From: Candidatus Endomicrobiellum basalitermitum
GTDB lineage: Bacteria; Elusimicrobiota; Endomicrobiia; Endomicrobiales; Endomicrobiaceae
Assembly (NCBI GenBank): GCA_031282525.1
Contig: JAITDN010000003.1
Span: 248,001 to 312,000 of the forward strand
Direction: 5' to 3'
DNA: 64,000 nucleotides
Shown: piece after piece, positions 1-8,254 of the stretch
Layout of the letters: every line of letters begins with the position of its first letter
How positions within the stretch are numbered: position 1 is the first letter of the stretch
Translations under genes and position numbers: made by a program
Notes under the pieces: generated by a model
Told to the model about the DNA's origin: nothing
Databases searched by the model: none
What the model saw: the letters and a program-made list of their open reading frames with translations, nothing else

Positions 1-219
1 AAGCATTCCCATATTATCTGCAGTAATTCTCTCTATAAATTTCCCTGCCCCTCTCCAAATATTTCCCCCTCCAACCACAATTGCAAGTTGCACTTTACTA
101 CAAGAAATAGCAGATTTAATCTCATTCACAGTTCTTAAAAGACTGCCTTCACTTATTGAAGACGAGTCGTCACAAAGAGATTCGCCTGAAAGTTTTAAAA
201 GCACTCTCTTTGTAGACAT
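1..219 (-). CDS. pyrH: UMP kinase, N-terminal part (runs off the window edge)
   Basis: Uridylate kinase, which phosphorylates UMP to UDP in pyrimidine nucleotide synthesis in the cytoplasm. The first 73 codons are visible and read MSTKRVLLKLSGESL, followed by the nucleotide-binding VVGGGNIWRG segment typical of bacterial PyrH in the amino acid kinase fold. The ATG lies two bases past the tsf stop, so it is the third gene of an rpsB-tsf-pyrH operon, a very common bacterial order. It is not in the ORF track because it is truncated by the window. The family and start are clear; the C-terminal part is unseen. Confidence 0.93.
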   Translation of the reverse strand, partial: MSTKRVLLKLSGESLCDDSSSISEGSLLRTVNEIKSAISCSKVQLAIVVGGGNIWRGAGKFIERITADNMGML

Positions 220-221
220 TA

Positions 222-818
222 TTATTCTTCTCCAAGTTTAAATCTTGAAAATCTCTTTACTATTATATTCTCGCCAACTTTCGCAATGGAATTTGTTATT
301 AGATCTTTTATTGTCTCTTTTCCATTAATATCCCTAATATAAACTTGATCATATAAACATGTTTGACTATAAAATTTTTCAACTTTACCTTCAATAATCT
401 TATCCAAAATTTTTTCAGGTTTTCCTTCTTTCTTAAGCTGAACTCTATAAATTTCCTTTTCAGACTCGATTACACTTTTAGGAATTTGATCTCTAGATAC
501 ATAAGCAGGAGATGTTGCAGCAATCTGCATCGCAATTTCTTTAACTAAATTATGAAAATCCACAGTTTTTGCCACAAAATCAGTTTCGCAGTTTACTTCA
601 ACTAAAACCCCGAGTGTGCCATTACCATGTATATATGAGTAAATAAGTCCCTGTCTAACACATCTCCCAGCTTTTTTAACAGCTGTCGTTATGCCTTTTT
701 CCCTAAGCCAACGACATGCTTTATCTATATCATTATTTGTCTCTTTGAGCGCATTTTTACAATCCATTATTCCTGCCCCTGTCATTTCTCTTATCTTTGT
801 TATAAGCTCAGTTGACAT
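222..818 (-). CDS. tsf: Translation elongation factor Ts
   Basis: EF-Ts, the guanine-nucleotide exchange factor that recycles EF-Tu-GDP. The N-terminal UBA-like region reads [19 protein letters not shown], followed by the ETDFVAK core motif. At 198 residues it is the short form seen in many bacteria, lacking the larger core of the E. coli protein. The ORF track starts six codons too early: an AAGGAGAAG ribosome site precedes the second ATG (818), giving MSTELITKI. This start lies inside the rpsB 3' end (11-nt overlap), so the two genes are translationally coupled. pyrH follows directly. Confidence 0.95.
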   Translation of the reverse strand: MSTELITKIREMTGAGIMDCKNALKETNNDIDKACRWLREKGITTAVKKAGRCVRQGLIYSYIHGNGTLGVLVEVNCETDFVAKTVDFHNLVKEIAMQIAATSPAYVSRDQIPKSVIESEKEIYRVQLKKEGKPEKILDKIIEGKVEKFYSQTCLYDQVYIRDINGKETIKDLITNSIAKVGENIIVKRFSRFKLGEE

Positions 819-1608
819 TATTAGCTTCTCCTTCATGAATATTTAAATCTTTCTCCAATTCCATTTTATTTTTATCTTCTATTTCACTTACAAAACTTTC
901 ATTACTACTATCTTCATTTTTCTTGGCAAGATTTTTACCCTCTAAAACTGCATCGGCAACAATAGAGCAAAAAAGCTTGACCGCTCTTATGGCATCATCA
1001 TTTCCAGGGATAGGATAGTCAACCAAGTCTGGATCACAGTTTGTATCACAAATCGCAACAATTGGAATATTGAGTTTTCTAGCCTCTGAAACAGCCGTTA
1101 CTTCTTCATGCGAATCTATAACAAACATAATATCTGGAAGATTAGACATTTTCTTAAGACCTTCCAAAGATTTTTCAAGTCTTATTCTTTTTTTTTCAAT
1201 CTGAGATTGTTCTTTTTTTGAAAGAAGTTTAAAGACTCCATCTTTTTTCATATTCTCTATTTCACTATATCTCATTATTGATTTCTTTAGTGTTTCAAAA
1301 TTTGTAAGTGTTCCACCAAGCCAACGTTCGGAAACAAAACACGCCCCACAACGCAATGCTTCTTCTTTTACAGAATTTTGTGCCTGTTTTTTTGTACCAA
1401 CAAATATTATCTCCTTACCTTCTGATATATAATCTCTGATAAGCTTATAATTTTTTTTTAATTCTTTAAGAGTTTTTTGAAGGTCAATGATATGGATTTT
1501 ATTTCTCTTGCCAAAAATGAATTTTGACATTTTAGGATTCCATCTTCTGGTCTGATGTCCAAAGTGGACACCAGCTTCTAATAAAGTCTTCATCGTAACA
1601 TTCATCAT
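808..1608 (-). CDS. rpsB: 30S ribosomal protein S2
   Basis: Ribosomal protein S2 of the small subunit. The start is [20 protein letters not shown], and GTKKQAQ and the RWLGGTLTN block are all family signatures. At 266 residues it is a little longer than average because of an acidic, lysine-rich tail after about residue 228. An AAGGAGAA site stands just before the start. First gene of the rpsB-tsf-pyrH operon. The leader upstream is long (over 500 nt to murA) and carries a hairpin, which fits the known autoregulation of rpsB leaders, but no specific leader motif is recognised. Confidence 0.96.
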   Translation of the reverse strand: MMNVTMKTLLEAGVHFGHQTRRWNPKMSKFIFGKRNKIHIIDLQKTLKELKKNYKLIRDYISEGKEIIFVGTKKQAQNSVKEEALRCGACFVSERWLGGTLTNFETLKKSIMRYSEIENMKKDGVFKLLSKKEQSQIEKKRIRLEKSLEGLKKMSNLPDIMFVIDSHEEVTAVSEARKLNIPIVAICDTNCDPDLVDYPIPGNDDAIRAVKLFCSIVADAVLEGKNLAKKNEDSSNESFVSEIEDKNKMELEKDLNIHEGEANNVN

Positions 1609-2173
1609 ACTTTTTTCTCCTTATTTTTTGGTTTTTTAAATGTGCTTAAAAACACATTTTCCGTTTTTGAGAGTTTACAACTCTATCCTACACGGCTTCC
1701 ACAATCTTCAATCACCAAAACCCTATCACATAATATAATCTAAACTTAGGGACCTCAGGCAAATAAATTCAACTGTGTGTTTATTTATACGATTCTACTT
1801 AATTATGAAAACAAACAATGCAATGTAACAAAACTATAAAACAAGTAAAATTTAGCTATTTCACTAAGGTTATTACTAATGGAGAACACTTAATTTAAGG
1901 AGAATACAGAAGATTTTTAAACAAAAACTATGTAATTCTTTAAAATAGTATATTAATCTTATCAAACTTAACACATTAACATTCAGACATCATAATATCT
2001 TTTACATTTATTCTTATCAAGGTAAGTTAAATTTGAAACACAACTAGTACAAAACTTTCTTGGGATACAACCACATGGTTATTTTATTAAAAAAACTTTA
2101 TTTTTTCAATCGTCACATCAAATCTAATAATTTATATAGCTACTATTTTCATAAAATTAAATATAACAAGCAA
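1609..2173. other. 565-nt spacer between murA and rpsB
   Basis: No ORF, RNA gene or recognisable gene remnant was found on either strand. The part near rpsB is its probable leader. A 7-bp inverted repeat (AAATGTG ... CACATTT, 1638-1659) sits about 30-50 nt before the S2 start. A -10-like TATATT lies about 130 nt upstream of rpsB, but no matching -35 at good spacing is visible, so the promoter is not placed. The rest is featureless AT-rich sequence. Confidence 0.5.
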
Positions 2174-3436
2174 TCAATCACAAATTCTCCTTATATTAGC
2201 TCCAAGTTCTTTTAACTTCTTTTCAAACACCTCGTATCCTCTATCCAAATGATAAATCCTTGAAATAGTAGTTGTACCACAAGCTGCAAGTCCAGCTAAG
2301 ACAAGAGCCGCCCCAGCTCTTAAATCCGAAACTATTACTGGTGCTCCTGAAAATTTTTCAACACCTTTAATATTCACTATTCTACCATCTACTGAAATAT
2401 TTGCACCAAACCTTCGCAACTCGGCAACATGCAGAAATCTATTTTCAAAAACGTTTTCTTTTACGCTAGATTTGCCATTTATAAGACACATTAAAGTCAT
2501 CCATTGAGCTTGAACATCTGTAGGAAATCCAGGATATACTCCTGTTTTTATATTTTGTGGTTTTAGATTTTTTATCCATTTCACATAAATTTTATTACCC
2601 GACTCTTTAATATACAATCCACTTTTTCTCAATTTATCATTTATTGATTTTAAATGCTGCGGAATAACTTCTTTTAAAACAATCTCACCTTTCGTAATCG
2701 CCGCAGCTATTATATACGTGGCTGCTTCTATTCTATCTGGAATTACCTCATGTCTAAAACCATGAAGTTTATCTACTCCTTCTATTATAATATTCTTTGT
2801 CCCTGCGCCAGTTACTTTCGCGCCCATTTTATTTAAAACAATGGCTAAATCTTCTATTTCAGGTTCACAGGCGGCATTAACAATTATAGTCCTCCCCTTA
2901 ACTAAAACTGCAGTAAGCAATACATTTTCAGTTGCACCTACACTTGGAAATCTAAGGTTTATCGTTGTACCCTTAAGTCTATATTTAACAAAAGTTTTTA
3001 CATATCCACCCTCAACTAAAATTTCAGCACCTAACTTTTTAAATGCCTCTAAATGAATATCTATGGGCCTTGCGCCTATAGCACATCCACCAGGTAGTGA
3101 CACATTAACTTTTTTAAGTCTCACTAGTAAGGGTCCCATTACCAAAATACTTGCACGCATTTTTCTCACTAGATCATACGGTGCTATATATTTATACATC
3201 CCATTTTCTGAAGAATAAATCTCTACAGTATTTCCTCTTTTGACCGCTTTTTTTCCTATAAAATTTAAAAACGACAACGTCGTATTTATATCGTCAAGAG
3301 ATGGGACATTGTTTATTGTAATAGACTCATCCGTAAGCAAAGTAGCAAAAAGTATAGGTAAAGCAGAATTTTTTGAGCCGGATATGACTACTTCGCCTCT
3401 CAACTTATTACCGCCGTGTATTACTATTTTATCCAT
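2174..3436 (-). CDS. murA: UDP-N-acetylglucosamine 1-carboxyvinyltransferase
   Basis: MurA transfers enolpyruvate from PEP to UDP-GlcNAc, the first committed step of peptidoglycan synthesis in the cytoplasm. The sequence has the EPSP-synthase-like fold pattern, and the loop PGGCAIGARPIDIH carries the catalytic cysteine (about residue 118), the fosfomycin target. The ORF track begins ten codons early; an AAAGG site precedes the ATG at 3436, giving MDKIVIHGG and 420 residues, the usual length. It lies downstream of prfA-prmC on the same strand. A kept murA says the cell still builds a wall. Confidence 0.96.
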   Translation of the reverse strand: MDKIVIHGGNKLRGEVVISGSKNSALPILFATLLTDESITINNVPSLDDINTTLSFLNFIGKKAVKRGNTVEIYSSENGMYKYIAPYDLVRKMRASILVMGPLLVRLKKVNVSLPGGCAIGARPIDIHLEAFKKLGAEILVEGGYVKTFVKYRLKGTTINLRFPSVGATENVLLTAVLVKGRTIIVNAACEPEIEDLAIVLNKMGAKVTGAGTKNIIIEGVDKLHGFRHEVIPDRIEAATYIIAAAITKGEIVLKEVIPQHLKSINDKLRKSGLYIKESGNKIYVKWIKNLKPQNIKTGVYPGFPTDVQAQWMTLMCLINGKSSVKENVFENRFLHVAELRRFGANISVDGRIVNIKGVEKFSGAPVIVSDLRAGAALVLAGLAACGTTTISRIYHLDRGYEVFEKKLKELGANIRRICD

Positions 3437-3622
3437 TTTACAACCTTTAAACTTTACATCTATCATATTAAAATTGATATCTTAAAACCTTAAAAGATCT
3501 TTTATAAATAACTACAAATCTCATGGAGCCAAACTTATTCATGTAATAGACACATATTCTTATATAAATCTCTAAATTACAATCAATATATATTTTATTA
3601 ACTCATAAATTGCAAAACTATT

Positions 3623-4477
3623 TCAATGTCTTTTTCTCGCTATCAATATTCTTGATAATCCCGCATAATCTTTTATTATTTCAACATCTTTATAACCGTT
3701 ACTTAAAAATATTAGCTTTATGCTTTCAGCCTTATTTGCATTTAATTCAACAAAAACAACCCCATCCTTTTTTAAATATTTGTCAGCTCCAGCGACTATT
3801 TTCTTATAAAAAAATAAACCATTGTCCCTTGCTACTAAAGCATTTTGAGGTTCATATTTAAGTTCTGGTTCTAAAAATTTATATTCCTCATATGAAACAT
3901 AAGGTGGATTCGCCACAATTACATCAAAAACTTTATCACTTATATTGCTGAAAATATCGCTCTCAATAAAATCTATATTCAAAGCACTATTAATTTGTGC
4001 GTTTTCCTTTGCAATTATAATAGCATTTGGACTTATATCTGAAACTACAATATTTCTAAATCTGCCAAGCTTTTCTAAACATACAGCTATACAACCTGAA
4101 CCCGCACATAAATCTAATAGTGAACATTTATTTTTCCCTTTTGAAAATTCTAATACACTTTCTACCAAAATTTCAGTTTCTGGTCTTGGTATAAAGACGT
4201 CTTTATTTACTTTAAATTCAAAATACATAAAGCTGGCGAAGCCAATTATATACGCTATGGGTTCTCTTTTAGAACGTCTCAAAATGTAATGCTCATATCT
4301 AGACCTTTGTATATCAGTGGGCTTTTTGCTTCTTAAAATAGGAAGTTTTGAGCGTTTAATCTTTAGAACTGAACTCAAGAGAACTTCAGCATCAGGTTTA
4401 GCATCAAAAAGTCCTTTCGACTCTAAGAAGATTTCGGCTGTTTTCAACATAGTATAAATATTTTCACTTTCAAACAT
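3623..4477 (-). CDS. prmC: Release factor glutamine methyltransferase
   Basis: PrmC (HemK) methylates the glutamine of the GGQ motif in peptide chain release factors, using S-adenosylmethionine. An N-terminal helical domain is followed by the SAM-binding LLDLCAGSGCIAV motif and the catalytic NPPY (IVANPPYVSYEEY). Length is 284 residues, normal for the family. It starts 5 nt after the prfA stop, next to its own substrate gene, a pairing found widely in bacteria. Nothing unusual is seen. Confidence 0.95.
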   Translation of the reverse strand: MFESENIYTMLKTAEIFLESKGLFDAKPDAEVLLSSVLKIKRSKLPILRSKKPTDIQRSRYEHYILRRSKREPIAYIIGFASFMYFEFKVNKDVFIPRPETEILVESVLEFSKGKNKCSLLDLCAGSGCIAVCLEKLGRFRNIVVSDISPNAIIIAKENAQINSALNIDFIESDIFSNISDKVFDVIVANPPYVSYEEYKFLEPELKYEPQNALVARDNGLFFYKKIVAGADKYLKKDGVVFVELNANKAESIKLIFLSNGYKDVEIIKDYAGLSRILIARKRH

Positions 4478-4482
4478 TTAAT

Positions 4483-5553
4483 TTAAATATTATTTTCCTT
4501 AAGTTTAAACCCCATATCAGCTTCAATAAGCTTATTAATAAGTCCTAATAAATCACCATCCATAAACTCAGTAATATTATAAATACTATATCCTATTCTG
4601 TGATCTGTAATCCTATTCTGTGGGTAATTATATGTCCTTATTTTTTCTGATCTATCGCCAGAACCAATTTGTAATTTCCTTTCATTTGAAATCTGCTTTG
4701 CATTTTCCAAGATTTTCCTATCGTAGAGTTTCGCTCTCAAAACTTTAAACGCCTTAGCTCTGTTTTTCATTTGACTTCTTTCATCTTGACATGCAACTAC
4801 AAGCCCAGTAGGTAAATGCGTAATTCTTATAGCTGAATCTGTTTTATTAACATGTTGTCCACCTGCCCCAGAAGATCTATAAGTATCAATTCTCAACTCT
4901 TCCATTTTTACTTCAACATCAACTTCTTCAGCTTCAGGGAAAATAGCAACGGTTACTGCAGAGGTATGAACTCTTCCAGATATTTCTGTCTCAGGTACTC
5001 TCTGAACTCTGTGTGTACCTTTTTCAAATTTAAGATAGTGCCATACTTTTTTACCGTTTATTTCAAAAGTAATTTCTTTATAACCGCCAAGCCCTGTAGG
5101 ACTCGAATCTAAAATTTCGTATTTCCATCCATTTTTTTCAGCAAAACGTGTGTACATTCTATATAAATCGCCTACAAATAAGGCGGCTTCATCACCGCCA
5201 GTTCCTGCACGAACTTCTACAATAATATTCTTATTGTCATTCGGGTCAGGTGGTATAAGCAACATTTTTATTTCAGTTTCAATTTTATTTTTCATTTCAA
5301 TAAAGTCATTATACTCTCCAAAAGCCAACTCTTTTATTTGAGAATCTTCCGAGCTTTTCAACTCTTCAATATCTTTTATACTGTTTAAAAGCTTTAAATA
5401 TTGTGTATATTTTTCAATAATCGGACGAAGATAGGAATACTGTTTTGAAAATTTCTTATACTCTTCTTGACTTAAAACAACAGATGAATCACTAAGCTTT
5501 ATTTCAACTTCTTGAAACTTTGAACTCAACAATTTTAACTTTTCTAAATACAT
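4483..5553 (-). CDS. prfA: Peptide chain release factor 1
   Basis: RF1 reads UAA and UAG stop codons and triggers peptide release. The GGQ loop ([15 protein letters not shown]) and the preceding basic region RVQRVPETE are intact. Length 356 residues is typical of RF1. First of a prfA-prmC-murA run on the minus strand, about 165 nt after rpmE, from which it is separated by a terminator-like hairpin. Confidence 0.96.
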   Translation of the reverse strand: MYLEKLKLLSSKFQEVEIKLSDSSVVLSQEEYKKFSKQYSYLRPIIEKYTQYLKLLNSIKDIEELKSSEDSQIKELAFGEYNDFIEMKNKIETEIKMLLIPPDPNDNKNIIVEVRAGTGGDEAALFVGDLYRMYTRFAEKNGWKYEILDSSPTGLGGYKEITFEINGKKVWHYLKFEKGTHRVQRVPETEISGRVHTSAVTVAIFPEAEEVDVEVKMEELRIDTYRSSGAGGQHVNKTDSAIRITHLPTGLVVACQDERSQMKNRAKAFKVLRAKLYDRKILENAKQISNERKLQIGSGDRSEKIRTYNYPQNRITDHRIGYSIYNITEFMDGDLLGLINKLIEADMGFKLKENNI

Positions 5554-5654
5554 AACACAGTTTCCATTTTATAATTATTTAATTCCACATAAAAAATTAT
5601 AACTAATAACCAATGAAAAAATACTATAAACTTATATTGTTACTAAACAACAAC

Positions 5655-5706
5655 AATAAAAATATGACAGAACCTTTAACATATATACATACAAAGCTCT
5701 GTCATA
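5655..5706 (-). terminator. Rho-independent terminator after rpmE
   Basis: On the minus strand, just past the rpmE stop, a 9-bp perfect stem TATGACAGA/TCTGTCATA (extended by CTTT/AAAG after a bulge) is followed at once by a TTTTTATT run. Spacing and orientation fit termination of rho-rpmE transcription before prfA. Confidence 0.7.
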
Positions 5707-5718
5707 ACATTTATAAAA

Positions 5719-6054
5719 CTATTTTTTTTTAGATTCTTTGTTTCCCTTTGTAATAGATTTTGCCTTCTTAGGTGAATTAGTAAGTACCTTGTTTAAAGTT
5801 TTTCTAGGTACTTGGATTTCTTTACTAATCTTTTTTCTCAATATAGTCTTTCCCTCGGTTTTAGCAAAACGCTTTTGAAATTTTTCAACTCTTCCTGCAG
5901 TATCTATAAGTTTTTGCTTTCCTGTAAAAAATGGATGACAATTTGAACATATTTCTAGCTTTATTGAAGGTTTCGTTGAGCGAGTTTTAAATGTATACCC
6001 ACACGCACACAAAACCGTGCTTTCTCCATATTTTGGATGTATTGCTTCTCTCAT
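5719..6054 (-). CDS. rpmE: 50S ribosomal protein L31 with long basic tail
   Basis: L31 of the large ribosomal subunit, zinc-binding form: cysteines occur in CACG and in [13 protein letters not shown], the family signature. An AAGGAGAA ribosome site precedes the ATG. The canonical protein is 65-75 residues. Here about 40 extra residues follow, rich in Lys and Ser and ending in ESKKK, so the protein is 111 residues. The tail has no motif that I recognise. It sits after rho (rho-rpmE is a common pair) and ends at a strong hairpin. Confidence 0.93.
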   Translation of the reverse strand: MREAIHPKYGESTVLCACGYTFKTRSTKPSIKLEICSNCHPFFTGKQKLIDTAGRVEKFQKRFAKTEGKTILRKKISKEIQVPRKTLNKVLTNSPKKAKSITKGNKESKKK

Positions 6055-6206
6055 TTCTTAACTTCTCCTTTATTTTTCTCTCATAGTTTTTTTTGCATAA
6101 ATCGTAGTATGCAAAATTTTTAACTTTTTATCAATTTTTTACAACTACATTTTACAACCACACAAATGTATGTTTTCCTGTACATCAATCTAACTAATAT
6201 CAATAT

Positions 6207-7496
6207 TTATAGTCTCCCCATACTAGAAAGTTCCATCTGTTTTAAGAAATCCTTATTGGAATGCGAGTTAAGAAGTCTTTTGCTTAATTCTTCCATAATC
6301 TCTATAGAATTCATGGAAGTCATCCATTTTCTCAATATCCACATTTTGTTTTTCTCATCTTCATTTAAAAGAAGTTCTTCTTTTCTAGTACCCGAACGCA
6401 AAAGATCTATTGCAGGAAATATTCTTCTGTCAGCAAGTTTTCTATCGAGATAAATTTCACAATTCCCAGTCCCCTTGAATTCTTCAAATATAACATCATC
6501 CATTCTACTTCCAGTTTCAACAAGAGCAGTACCTATAATAGTAAGACTTCCACCTTCTTCAATATTTCTTGCTGCCCCGAAAAATCTTTTTGGTCTCTGT
6601 AAAGCATTTGAATCAAGACCACCTGATAAAACTCTTCCACTTGACGGTGTTGCCGTGTTATAAGCTCTAGCGAGTCTTGTAATTGAATCTAAAAGAACAA
6701 CAACATGTCTACCATTTTCAACCATTCTTTTAGCTTTCTCTATAACCATTTCAGCAACTTGTATATGTCTATCTGAAGGTTCATCAAAAGTCGAAGAGAT
6801 AACCTCCCCCTTAACAGAACGTTGCATGTCTGTAACTTCTTCAGGTCTTTCATCTATTAATAGAACTATAAGCACTATATAAGGACTATTTTCTGTTATT
6901 GCATTAGCTATTTCTTGCAAAAGAACAGTTTTACCTGTTCTTGGAGCTGCATTAATCAACACTCTCTGCCCTTTACCTATAGGAGCTAACATGTCTACAA
7001 TTCTCGTTGATAGTTTATCTTTTTTTGTTTCAAAGACTATTTTTTCGTTAGGGTATAATGGTGTTAGATTATCGAAAAGAATTCGATCTCTTATATTTTC
7101 AAGATTCTCCTGACCATTAACAGACTTCACTTGCAAAAGCGCAAAATAACGTTCTTGTTGTGTTTGAGGAGGTCTAACATACCCAGCCACTGTATCACCC
7201 TTTCTCAAAGCAAATTTTTTTATCTGAGAAGGAGATATATATATGTCATCTGGACCAGGAAGATAATTATAACCAGGTGAACGCAAAAAACCAAAACCAT
7301 CAGGTAAGATTTCTAAAACACCTTCATCATAAACTAATTTGTTTTCTTTTGTTCTCGCTTCAAAAATTTTTGCTATAAGTTCTTGCTTCCTCAAACCTGC
7401 AAAAGAGTCGAGTTTAAGACCTTTTGCAATCTCTATAAGTTCTGCCATAGTTCGCTTAGACAAAATAGATACATCTTTAGTTCTATCCTTTTCCAT
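6207..7496 (-). CDS. rho: Transcription termination factor Rho
   Basis: Hexameric RNA helicase that terminates untranslated transcripts. It has an N-terminal helical and cold-shock-like RNA-binding region (residues about 1-130), then Walker A ([14 protein letters not shown]), the [14 protein letters not shown] Walker B block and the Q- and R-loop region. Length 429 is standard with no insertion. A good GGAGGAG ribosome site precedes the ATG. rpmE follows 150 nt downstream. Keeping Rho is notable in a reduced genome with few clear intrinsic terminators. Confidence 0.97.
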   Translation of the reverse strand: MEKDRTKDVSILSKRTMAELIEIAKGLKLDSFAGLRKQELIAKIFEARTKENKLVYDEGVLEILPDGFGFLRSPGYNYLPGPDDIYISPSQIKKFALRKGDTVAGYVRPPQTQQERYFALLQVKSVNGQENLENIRDRILFDNLTPLYPNEKIVFETKKDKLSTRIVDMLAPIGKGQRVLINAAPRTGKTVLLQEIANAITENSPYIVLIVLLIDERPEEVTDMQRSVKGEVISSTFDEPSDRHIQVAEMVIEKAKRMVENGRHVVVLLDSITRLARAYNTATPSSGRVLSGGLDSNALQRPKRFFGAARNIEEGGSLTIIGTALVETGSRMDDVIFEEFKGTGNCEIYLDRKLADRRIFPAIDLLRSGTRKEELLLNEDEKNKMWILRKWMTSMNSIEIMEELSKRLLNSHSNKDFLKQMELSSMGRL

Positions 7497-7633
7497 TAAC
7501 TCCTCCAGAGAGAGTCCGTCCTAACACACTTTCGTTTAATTAAATTACCATATAATTTTGTACTTAATAAAAACGTCTGCTTGATTTAATTTTGATTTAT
7601 TTACTTCAATTTAGATATTTTTGATTTGAAAGA

Positions 7634-7666
7634 ATAGGAATAAATATTGCTTTATCTTATTCCTAT
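7634..7666 (-). terminator. Possible terminator hairpin at the end of coaE
   Basis: A 10-bp perfect inverted repeat (ATAGGAATAA/TTATTCCTAT) overlaps the last codons of coaE on the minus strand. The following bases are TCTTTC rather than a clean T run, so it may be a weak terminator or an mRNA end-stabilising hairpin. Confidence 0.4.
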
Positions 7667-8254
7667 ACTAGACGTCAACAATCTATACAGATTTTTTACA
7701 TTTCTTTTTAAATTTATCATAGATCCAGAATTATCTATTACAAAATCAGCGAGTTCAATTTTCTTTTTTATCAACATTTGAGAATCAATTCTTCTTTTAA
7801 CTTGATATGTGTCTAGTTTATTGCGTGTAGTAAGACGTTTAGCTTGAACGTCATAAGGAGTCCAAATAACCACAGTCTTGTCACATACTTTATCTAACCC
7901 AACTTCAAAAAGAAGCGGAGCATTAATCAATATCATATCATTGCTTATTTTATGTTGAGATATTGTTTTATTTATACATGAAATTATATATGAGTGAAGA
8001 ATTTTCTCAACTTTGAATTTGATTTTTTCATTAGAAAAAATCATGTTGGCAAGTTTTTCTCTATTCAAAGTTCTATCTGTACATAAAATATTTTGTCCGA
8101 GATCATTTACAAGTCTGCTTAAAACCGGTTCACAATTTTCAACAACCTCACGCGATATTTTATCAGCGTCTATGTTATAAACCCCAAATGACTCAAAACA
8201 TTTAGCGGCTTCACTCTTCCCAGTAGCAATTCCCCCTGTTAATCCTATTATCAT
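7652..8254 (-). CDS. coaE: Dephospho-CoA kinase
   Basis: Last step of coenzyme A synthesis: phosphorylates the 3'-OH of dephospho-CoA. The P-loop LTGGIATGKSEAAK is at the N-terminus, followed by the DADKISREVV segment and the INAPLLFE lid region. Length 200, as usual. It overlaps the end of polA by 44 nt in another frame, so the two are co-transcribed. Confidence 0.94.
   Translation of the reverse strand: MIIGLTGGIATGKSEAAKCFESFGVYNIDADKISREVVENCEPVLSRLVNDLGQNILCTDRTLNREKLANMIFSNEKIKFKVEKILHSYIISCINKTISQHKISNDMILINAPLLFEVGLDKVCDKTVVIWTPYDVQAKRLTTRNKLDTYQVKRRIDSQMLIKKKIELADFVIDNSGSMINLKRNVKNLYRLLTSSIGIR

Noticed and set aside
3945-4289. 114-codon plus-strand ORF inside prmC
   Set aside because: Opposite-strand shadow of a clear gene; low-complexity hydrophobic translation with no family match and no ribosome site.
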